In this document: piece after piece, positions 11,304 to 21,300 of the stretch
Layout of the letters: every line of letters starts with the position of its first letter
Numbering within the stretch: position 1 is the first letter of the stretch
Notes under the pieces: model-generated
What the model saw: only the letters and a program-made list of their open reading frames with translations
The model's database searches: none
Told to the model about the DNA's origin: nothing
Position numbers and translations under genes: made by a program
NCBI GenBank assembly: GCA_905221605.1
Contig: CAJNDS010001957.1
Location: forward strand, 630,438 to 694,437
Direction of reading: 5' to 3'
From: Symbiodinium natans
Taxonomy: Eukaryota; Sar; Dinophyceae; Suessiales; Symbiodiniaceae
DNA: 64,000 bases

Positions 11304-12101
11304 ATGGATGGTTCAGATGAGCACATCTCCAGATTCGGAGTGCAGGACATGACTGCCAGCCCAATCCTGAAAGCTGACGACTTCGCAAGCCCGTCGCTTT
11401 CAGTTCCATCGAGCCCCAGCTTGCCTGCAGAAGCATTGCCAGAAGCCTTGCTTCCGGCCGAGCGCGCAGAGCTTCTGCGGCTGCGACAGGAAGTGGCCCA
11501 CTTACGCTCGCGCCTAACAACGGCCAGCGAGCCATGTGAGAGAGAAAGGCCTGGCCCTGTGGAGACCTCCGTCACACCGTTTGAGACGCCTGACAAGGAC
11601 AGGCGCAGCGACTCGAGCCCAGGCTTCAGCGAGAGCGGTGAATGCGGTGACCATCAGATTGCTATCAGCGAGGTCCGCAGAAGAAGCGACTGGGCTTTGC
11701 GGGAGCGTGCCTACCGTTGTGCTCGAGACGCTTTCATGGGTCCTGATGGTGTGATGGGGGCAGGGCGCGTGGTGCGCTCGCAGCTGCTGGCAACCATGCG
11801 CCAGGAAGAGCCCGATGTAGCTGCCTTTTTCGAGTCTCCCAGGCAACAGTTTCGCTGCCTTATGGTTGAGGGAGACCCTGAAGGCATCATTGAGTGGGAT
11901 GACTTCGTCAATTGCTACGTGCGACAGTGCAAACAGAGCATCTCTGCTGCCAAAGCCATGGAGCCCGAAAGGGAAAGGTCGCCGGCGACTGCTTCGACTC
12001 GATCGCCTGTCCTGCCACTGCAGCGGTGCAGCGAGATCGGTCGGAACGGGACGTGTCTTTCCGAGGATGTCTCGCCTTCGCGGATGCAGGAGATTTGCTG
12101 A
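11304..12101 (+). CDS. EF-hand and coiled-coil protein (or C-terminal exon)
   Basis: A 265-codon uninterrupted frame begins at a true ATG. Residues ~45-75 form a short coiled coil (LLPAERAELLRLRQEVAHLR). Residues ~135-200 resemble a paired EF-hand: a first degenerate loop (GPDGVMGAGRVV), then a helix, then MVEGDPEGIIEWDDFVNCY, whose loop has D at position 3, G at 6, I at 7 and D at 12. Position 1 is E, so Ca affinity may be weak. The frame begins seven bases after the stop that ends the TM2 frame of the anoctamin segment, so it may be an independent gene or be spliced to it through an acceptor at 11,297. No function beyond probable Ca responsiveness can be inferred. Confidence 0.5.
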   Translation: MDGSDEHISRFGVQDMTASPILKADDFASPSLSVPSSPSLPAEALPEALLPAERAELLRLRQEVAHLRSRLTTASEPCERERPGPVETSVTPFETPDKDRRSDSSPGFSESGECGDHQIAISEVRRRSDWALRERAYRCARDAFMGPDGVMGAGRVVRSQLLATMRQEEPDVAAFFESPRQQFRCLMVEGDPEGIIEWDDFVNCYVRQCKQSISAAKAMEPERERSPATASTRSPVLPLQRCSEIGRNGTCLSEDVSPSRMQEIC

Positions 12102-12787
12102 GCAGCGATCTTGACAGCTTGACTCGCATGACCATTCTTCCTCCCTCGCGTGTCCTCACTTTGCCCCAGGCCGTCTAAGGCCCGACTCACCCTACAGCAG
12201 CAACAGCGTAGCAACATGTAGCAAAACAGAGTCTGAAGCTGACCAGAGGACTCCCTGCTGATCTCCACATCATCCGTTGAACATGACCGAGGCTGGGATG
12301 ACTCCATGACTAGAACGTGTATCCTTGCACTTTTCTGCGGAAAACGACAGCTTGCCATGAGCAGAGGTGCAACGCAAGAGCTTCGGACTTAGCTTGGGTG
12401 GCCATGGCATGCTGCTTGCCGCTTCGTAGTGGATTGCGGCTGTGCGAGACCAGCCCAATGGCCCAATGGATCTGGCATGTACTGAGGCAGGCACCACAGC
12501 TGATGCTCTGGTCGACCTGAGCTAAGCGCATCATTGAGACTGGAGCGGTTGGATGCGGTTGCAACACGTTGCAACTGCACTCCTCAGAGTGAGAGTTTCA
12601 GTCCTGTGCCTTTCTGTTCTCAAGCTTGGCGCATGTATACTTGACAGCGTTACCATGTGTTACCGATGCTAAGCCAAATATGTGCAAATCTTCAAAAGAA
12701 TTTGCAGTGCAGCCTGTCATTGCGGCATCTTGATTTCGAGCTGAGCATTACTTGCTCGCTGATAGCATTGGGCTTTTGCCTTTGTTC
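12102..12787. other. Intergenic spacer
   Basis: There is no recognisable coding motif or repeat between the EF-hand ORF and the receptor start codon. The short frames on both strands look like shadows. Confidence 0.4.
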
Positions 12788-15292
12788 ATGGCATGTCCCT
12801 GGTGGCTTGTCCTGACTTGCCTCTCGCTTGTGGCGGCAGATATCTGCGGAGATCCTGAACCTGGTTCTTCGCTCAACATCACATGCGGTGGTTCCAATTG
12901 CTCTCAGAAGTTCTTCTGTGATTCCCCGACGCGTTGCCAACGGGTTCTGCTGGTGGCAGCATCTGTGTCGTGCGAAGGGCGGCACGCAGTTCTTTCACGT
13001 GAACTCCGCCGGGGCTTGGAGCTTTGGGCAGCGGAGGTCAACGCGCCGACGTCTTCTGTGCGCGGGTTCTGGGGAGAGCGCTTGCTGGTCAAGTTGTGGT
13101 TTGTCGACGATCGGAGTGAAACTGGTGAAGTAAGGCGGATCTACCAGGATTTCGTGTCCAGACATGGTGCTCAGCGAGCCGAGCTCAGGGCAGTGAGCAG
13201 TACATAGCAGTAAGTGACTCAGTAGTGGGCCATTGGAGCAGTGCCATTCACGCTCTCTTTCGTCATGCACAATCAAGGACCTGACGCTTTGGTCGGTCCT
13301 TTCTCCACTGAACTCTCTGAAGTCGCCGCGGAAGCCAGCTCGGCTTCAGATGTGCTGCTTCTTCTGCCTGGGGCTGCCTCTCCCACTATCTTTCAGCGTG
13401 GCTTCACTCACATCATTGGCAGAGGGCTCAGGCATCATGTTCAAGGAATTTGGGATTTATTTTAAGGGGCTGCGCCCATGGGCGGGCAGCGCAGGCAGAA
13501 GCTCGAGGAGTGTTCTGCAAACCGGGAAGGGGGCACGTGCGCACGTGAGCGCCCGGGCGCGCGCGCGCACACGGGCGTCCGCCCCCGCCCGGCGTGCGTC
13601 CCAATGGGGTCTGTAGGCTTTCATAGTCGGAACGCACGGGTTTGGCGACAGCGGGAAAGCTCATGCATGCGCGTGGGCCGCCGTGTCATCCAAGGCCGGA
13701 GCCGCTGATGCTCATGATGCGCGCCCGGCATCCCGGACTGGGGCCGCTGATGCTCCTGATGCGCGCTTGGGCTCCGGAACTCAACCCGCTGATGCTCATG
13801 ATGCGTTGCCTTTGGGGGACCTTTGGGGGTGTCCGGGGCTATCCCATTTTGCAAAAAATCGTTCACGGCGGCACGGCCCGTGATGAACAGGTCCGCTTGC
13901 CATCACCACAAGGGCCATGCCGCTGCCCGATTTTAAGGGGCTGCGCCCATGTGCGGGCAGCGCAGGCAGAAGCGCGGGGCGAGCAGATCCGTCACAGGGT
14001 TGGGGACGGTTGGGGTTTCTCTAAGCGTTTGAGGTTCCTAAACTCCCTTGAAGTTTCTAAACATTTTTAGGCCACTAAACTCCCTTAAAATCTCTAAGCG
14101 TTTGAGGCTCCTGAACTCCCTTAAAGTTTCTAAGCATTTTCAGGCCCCTAAACTCCCTTCAAATCTCTAAGCATTTGAGGCTCCTAGACTCCCTTAAAGT
14201 TTCTAAGCACTTTACAAGGCCCCTAAACTCCCTTTTTCCTAGCCCCGGGCTTAGACACGTCGCTTATGCCCGCCCTTTGGGGGGCATCATGCTCCTGATG
14301 CGCCCCGGGGTCCCGCCCGGGAGCCGCTGATACTCCTGATGCGCGCCTGGGGGTCCCGGGCTGGACCCGCTGATGCTCATGATGCGCCCCCAGAGGCCTC
14401 TGGGGCCTCCGTCGCGACGCAAAAAAACACGAAAAAACACCGTTCACTGGGGGCACGCGGGGTCGGCGGCACTGGCGTCCGGCCTAATCCGGCCCCCGCG
14501 CCGCCCGTGGTCCAGGGCGGAGCCCGCGTCGCTCTAAAGCGCTAGCTTTAAGGGGCGAGCGCCCGGGCCGCCAAATTGCTTCAAATTCGCGCGGGGCCCT
14601 TCGGGAGGCCTCCCAAACGGCATCCAAGGGGCCCTGGCCCGCGGCCCCACGGCAGTAAAAAACGCTGAAAAACGCTGAAACCACCGTAAATACCGTGGTT
14701 TTATGAGGTTTTTCACGCCCCCACCCTTGTGGCCCTTGACCCGCTCCCAAAGTGCGCATCATCGAAACCCACGTCCGCGCGGGTCTGCTGATGCTACTGA
14801 TGCGAGGGGGTCCGGGGGCGTCATCGAGCCATCGTTTCTCATGGGGCTTCGTGGGCCTGGCCCACGGCCCAGAGACCCAGCTGATGCTCATGCTGCTTTT
14901 TTGGGGGGTTCCAAGAGGAGAAAACCTCGTAAATACCAAGTGTCTTGTGGGTCCACGTAAAACGCCCCTAGAATCGCTCATGTTACGCGCTCGAATGGCT
15001 TCATGCCTACAAAACACCTGAAAAGCAGGACCCCGAATGCCCTTAGGGCATTCGGGGTCTTGCTTTTGGGGCAAAGCACATATAATCGGCATGTTGAGGG
15101 GGGTTTTGGATGGCCTGGGGGAGGCCGCTGATGCTCATGATGCTCCTTTTCCTGGGTCCCAAAAAGCTTCCCAAGCCCAAAAACACGTGTTTACAGCGTT
15201 TTCTGGAGGTTTTTCGAAGGCAAAACGCGTGCTTAGCGTGTGTTTAGGGCTCCCAAACCTGATGCTCCTGATGCGGTGCGCGCACGCGCGCG

Positions 15293-15354
<62 letters not shown>

Positions 15355-18300
15355 CGAAGGCAGGAGAAAGAGAGACAGAGAGAAGGAGACGCAGAATGAA
15401 AAGAGAGAAAGAGACAAAGGCGAACGAGCAAGAGAAAGGTGAACGAACAAGAGAAAGTGAGAAGATAGAGAGGGAGAGAGATATATAAAACAAAACAAAG
15501 AAGAGAGAGAGAGAGAGAGAGACAGACAGAGGAAGACCGACAGCTATAGAAAGAAAAGAAAAAAGAGAGAGGTGAAGGAGAAGCAAAAAGGTGAACCGGA
15601 GGAGAACAGCAAGAGAAAGAAAACAAAAAGAAAGGTGAGGGAGAAAGAGAAAGAGAAAGAGAAAGAGAAAGAGAAAGAGAAAGAGAAAGAGAAAGAGAAA
15701 GGGAAAGGGAAAGGGAAAGGGAAAGGGAAAGGGAAAGGGAAAGGGAAAGGGAAAGGGAAAGGGAAAGGGAAAGGGAAAGATAAGGAGAAGGAGAAAGAAG
15801 GAGAAAGAAGGAGAAGGAGAAAGAGAAAAGATAAAAGAGAAAGAGAAAGAGCAAGAGGAAGATGAAGAGAAAGATAAAGAGACAGAGAATAAAGAGAAAG
15901 AGAAACAAAAAGATAAAGAGAAAGAGAAAATGAAAACAAGGAAGCGCAGGAGAATAAAGAGAAAGAGAAACACAAAGATAAAGAGAAAGAGGAAATACAA
16001 ATAAGGAAGCGCCGGAGAAGTAAGAGAACAAAAGAAAGACAGAGAAAAAGAAAAACAGGCAAGTAGAGAGAGGAAGAAACAAAGACAGAACAAGACCACG
16101 CGAGAGAGCGAGAGAGAGAGAGAGAGAGAGAGCGAGAGGAGAGCGACAAATAGAAAGGACAAAGAAAAAGGGAAAGAGAGCGAGAGGAGAGCGACAAAGA
16201 CAAAGGACAAAGAAAAAGGGAAAGAGAGGACAGTGCCAAGGTTTAGGTTTCGTGTTTTGGGGGCGGGGCCCGGCCCGTGCCGCTAGGCCTGAAATTCTGC
16301 TTCGCAGAAGGCCGACGGCCAGCAAGGCTATTCCCGGCAGGGACCCGGGCCAAAAGGTCCGCCAAGCTCGGTCCTAGGGACCTCGCGCTGCCCGATTTAA
16401 TGGCTGCCGCCAGTGCCGCCGACCCAACAACGGTGGGGCTCCGTGAAGGAAGGGTTTCGGGGTGGGGTTGGTGGGGGGAGGGGGGGGGTGGGGGTGGGGG
16501 GGGGGTGGGGGTTGGGTTGGGGGGTGGGGGCATTAGGTTTTAGGGTTTAGGGTTTTAGGTTTTGGGGTTTAGGGAGTTGGAGTTTTTGGGTTTTAGGCGA
16601 GATTTTAGACTGCGTTAGGGTTTCTTGGGCTTTTAGGGTTTTAGGTTTGGAAATCTTCGGAAGTTTCTTAGGGCGGGAGCGGCGGCGGGCTGTAAAACAC
16701 GTCATCTCAAGCTTCTATACAGATTACAGGCTGAGAGCAAGCATATGTTTGAGATCGGCGGGCATGCAGGTCCAGGGATGCGTTGGAGCCTTCAAAACAT
16801 AATTTTAACGCTACGCGACCCGCCTCGGCCCGGCCCAGCGCATCCGCGTGAGCATGGTGATTCCGCAGCGCCCAAGTCGCTGGACCCCAAGCAATAAGGG
16901 TTGGGTTGAGGGTTGAGGGTTGAGGGTTCCGGGTTTATGGTTTATGGTTTGGGGTTTGGGGTTGAGGGTTAGTTTAGGGCTCAAGGTTCACGCTTTGGGG
17001 TTGAGGGTTTTTTTGGGTTTAGGGTTCGGCTTGGAGTGATCGTAGGGTTGAGTCAGGCCCCTTAAGGTTTAAGGCGACTCTTCGGCAGGGTGGGGGGGAG
17101 GTGGGGTGGGGGGGGGGGGGGAGGGGGGGGGGGGTTGGGGGGAAGGGGGGTGGGGGGGGGGGGGGGGGGGGGGGGGAGGGGGAGGGGGGGGTTGTGCGTC
17201 CGCTTGCGGACCCCGGTTTCCCAAAAGGGTACCCAATTTGAGGCCAAAAAAAGGGGTCCGAAAAAGGGCTTTGCGTGGGGGGGAGGATTTAGAGGGGGGT
17301 GCCTGTTCTGACAACCTATACACCTCCGGCCCGAGGCCTCGGCGGATTTAAAGCAGCAGGTTGGGAGCAGGCTGGGGCAGGGGAGTAGCAGTGGTGGGCG
17401 GCCCTATAGACGAAGCACTCAGACCATGGGACGGGAGAATGGAGAGAGCGGGGAGGGCGGGGAGGGCGGTGCAGGGAAAATGAGTCTTCACTGACGCCGC
17501 CCTTAAAGGGTCGGCGGATATGACGTGGCTGATAGTGGCTGACGAGCGATTCGAGCGATTCACCAGTTTGAACATGTTGAGGTTTGCTGGCATCCGCTGA
17601 GAGTTATATGGTTGATGCCATGCGAAGGACCCAAGCTCCTGCGCTGCTTCAAAATCTAGTTTGGGTGAGCATCCTGAGTGCCGTCTCAGTGACACTTGCA
17701 GTTCGTTGAGGTCTGACAACAGGAGGTCGCAACTTGCTTTCGTCATTTTCGTTGCTCTTGCGCTCTTGTCCAGACTAGGCTTTGTCCGTCACCTCCGCAG
17801 TGTTTGCGAACGCGGATGGCGAGTTCCCTACGTCTGTCTGCGCCGGTGGCGCGGCCGAAGCGCGTCGCTTGGGGATAGATATACTCGGCAACTTCACGTG
17901 GTCATCCAGCGACATCACGGCAGTTGTTCAGCAAATCAAAACTCTGCAACCAGATGTCCTGGTTGGTTGTGGCTATGTGGCTGATGCTTCGATGTTTGTG
18001 GTTGCTGCCATGGCACTGGATTTCAATCCCAAAGCGATGGTCCTCACGCAGGCTTCACATCCGGATTTCATCGGTGCTGTAGAAGCACGGAACGCGAACT
18101 TCATCGCTGGGCCTGCGCTTTGGGTACCAGAGCTGGGAGATGATACCTGCAGTCGTCCCTGCCCAATATTCGCGAATGGTTCCCATTTTGCCAATGCTTA
18201 CAAATCTGCTTACGCCCGACCACCGCCATACCAAAGTGCCGCTGCGGCTGCAGCTGGGATATTGCTCATTGATGCTGTCGCTCGCAGTGAGACCTATGAC

Positions 18301-21300
18301 CCATCAGCACTGCGCCCACGCATATTGGAAGCCGGATTCTTGAGCACCTTCTACGGCCGTCTGGCGTTCACTGATGATGGAATGATGGACGATGATGCTT
18401 TGATGTCGCGCACGGTGCAGCTCAGACCACTGGCAGCTTGGGAATCGCCCTTGTTGCGCTACAACTCGAGCATGCTCACGGTCCTTGGCAAAGGCTTCGT
18501 GCAGCATTGAAGTTCTCTCGTAGTGTAATGCACACCACGCCATGCTTATAGGGGAACGCTGTCATGCTTCTATGGATCTAAGCTATAAAGCTTTTCTTGT
18601 CATCCAAGCTACTTCTAGCGGCACTTGGCCATCATGAGCTCGCGATAGTTCACGCGCATATCGCTAAGGTGGTCAGGAAATGGAGGAGATGCCTAGTTGG
18701 CACGCAAAGCGAATGCTGGTCTATCCATGCGAGGAAGGTTATCATCTGCGCCTGAAAGAGTGCGTACCCTGCGATGCGGGTCGTGATTCTGTGGCAAACA
18801 GCGGGTTGATGGAAACCTACTGTAGGGAATAATCCCACATCATGGCAGGGATTGTCAATACCTTGGGACTGAGGCTACCGCCGCTCAGGCACACCAGCTT
18901 GCCTCGCCTGCGAACGCGGCACCTATGCTGCGATACCTGGACAAGGGCATTGCCGGCCTTGCCCGACAGGACATCTCCCGGAGTCCCCAGTGCGAGTGTT
19001 TGAGTCTTCGTTCTGAATCAGGAGCCAACTGCACAGAGCTGGGCACCGCTCTGCCAGAGGCGCGAGCGGGCTACTATCGGATGCCGCTGCAGTGCCTCGA
19101 TTCTATCTAGTGCTTGACATGGCACGTTTCATGCGAGAAAGATGGATTGCTGGTTCGCTGAGGTCTGGGGGGGACCTCATGCCGTGGAACTTCCAAAAGT
19201 GTCGGCCTGAATCTACATGCCTTGGTGCCAACAGATGTCAGGGAAGCAACACCGGAACGCTCTGTGAGCAGTGTCAGCCTGGCTTCACGAATCAACGTTC
19301 CATCGTCTTCGGGGCCGGCAGGGGCGTCTTGGCACTCATGACAGCTTGGCTCCTTTGCGTGTTTTCACCTGTTCTAAATCGTCTCAAGTCAATTCAAATC
19401 ATAGTAACTCATATGCATCTGGGCAGGCCACTGCCAGGAGTGCCCTTCCACGGAAGTGAACGTGTTATTGGTCGTCCTGCTCATTTTCGCGTGTGCGGCT
19501 TACATAGCAGTCGTCTTCAAAGCCACGATCTCCTCAGCTCTTTCTGTTCGGCACCTTCAATCGATTATCTTGAAGATTGTGATCAACTACCTTGTGTTCG
19601 CCCAAGCTCCTTCGCGGCAAAGTAAGACGCACCCAGTACCAAGTATCTGTTCCACTGACCTGAGCAGGTTACGCTGCAGTCTACGGGCTTTTGGGATCAG
19701 ATGTGGACGGAACTGCAAAAAACCTTTCCCTCAGCGTCGCCTGCTGATGAAGGCCGAGAGAAATGTAGTGTGGTCCACGGTTGCAGAAACAAAGACGCTC
19801 ATCAACGGTTCCATGTCGTTGTCTCAAAGTTTTGCCAGGTCCAATCCTGCTCAGCTATGACTGCTTGCTTCAAAGCTCTGGTTGGCAGGTCTTTCGTGCT
19901 CAGATGTACCTCGCAATCTTAATGTTGCCAACAGCCCTGTTTTTCAATATGATGTTCTGTTTGATGCGGATGCTTGACGCAGATGGCCTTTTGTTTCTGT
20001 CAATTGTCAAGTCAATGTTCTCGCAGATGCATTCCAGCTTTTGCCGGGACCTTGCTTGTCCGGTGCCCGAGGAATATAATTCTCATTTGCCGTATCAAGC
20101 GCAACAAGGAAGTTGTGGAAAGGCTCCGTCAATTCGACGACCACAGCTGGAATTGGACTTCTCTTACAAGGCACGTTTCTGATGACCAGCTGACGAGGAA
20201 AGGTTCACCACCACTCCGCTCGCAATCGAGCCTGGTCATCTCAGAGGCTCTCCAATCTGCCCTAGTCGTGCGCCGTTTGGCGCCACCTTTGCACCACCTT
20301 TCAGCTTGTCCCTGAGGTAGCCAGCGTGCACAGTCCGTCGAGCGCCGGCCTTGCAAGCCGCACGAACACCGAAGATGAGCCGGAGCCCCAGTAAACGTGC
20401 CAACGATCCACAGGTAGATACAAGTTGCGGCTGAGGATTGCGGAGTAGTCGCAAGAATAGGTGCCATCAGAATGTTGCTGTCTTAGGATCAGGCAGTGGA
20501 AGGAGTTCAAGTTGGCAGTTGTGCAATCTTCGGCTTCTTGGCTGAAGTTGAGTGCATTCCATTTGCTTCATCGCAGAGCCGACAAGTTTTGAGAGTCTTG
20601 CGTCGGGATTGGTTAGCAAGATGCAGATGCAGGCAAGGTTTTCGAAGCCACTCTTCAGCTGATCGTGATTTGCACTTCCGCGCTAAGGTGGTTTGGGCAT
20701 TTGTATTGTATCCGACTATCATTCAAGCGTTGCTGAAGGCCTTGCAAAGAGCAGAGATCTAGCAGCTTTCTGCCGAGTTTGGTGGCAATGGAAGCTTCGG
20801 ACGAGATTGGTCTTTACTTTGGCTAGCTACTGTAGCATTCGTTTCTGCCGCGTTAAGGCAACGGGCTGCCCTGAGTTGTCCGGCACACCCGTGTAATCGA
20901 ACCTGCACGCATTTTTAAACTTGGAAGCACGAAGTCGACGAAGGCGACACCTCTTCCTGTGTACAACCGTTGCTGAAAGTGGAGCATGAGCATCTTCTTC
21001 TACGTCCTGGTGCAAAGATATGTATACAGTAGATCACGGCGCTTCGTCTGTCTGTACACTGTACAGGAGAAGGGTCAGGTGTCAGCACCGTCATACAACA
21101 ATAAGCGGTGTAGGTCAGCATGCCTTGGATGCGCATGTCTTCTAGCTTAGCCTTTTACAGAAGCTCATCATTGTGGGCAGGGCATTGTGTGTGAAGAGTA
21201 CGACACGCTGCGCCTGATGGTCAACATGGATGTGGAGTGTTTCGGTTCCCCGGCCCAGCACTTCAACCACGAAGCAGCCAACGCGATGCATGACGTTATC

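Larger units (their letters stand above)
13439..17601 (+). other. 4.2 kb repeat-filled intron of the receptor gene
   Basis: GT at 13,439 and AG at 17,600-17,601 bracket sequence that contains no receptor-like coding blocks, while the ligand-binding domain resumes cleanly on the other side. It holds two copies of a dispersed GC-rich repeat, a 61-base G tract, a purine-only microsatellite block, telomere-like TTTAGGG variants and a second G-rich tract. All other introns modelled in this window are 36-154 bp, so this one is exceptional. Confidence 0.7.

Noticed and set aside
15135-16325. Minus-strand frames of 231-396 codons rich in Ser/Leu/Phe
   Set aside because: They arise from the purine microsatellite, which is open in all frames on the pyrimidine strand; there is no domain and composition follows the repeat exactly.
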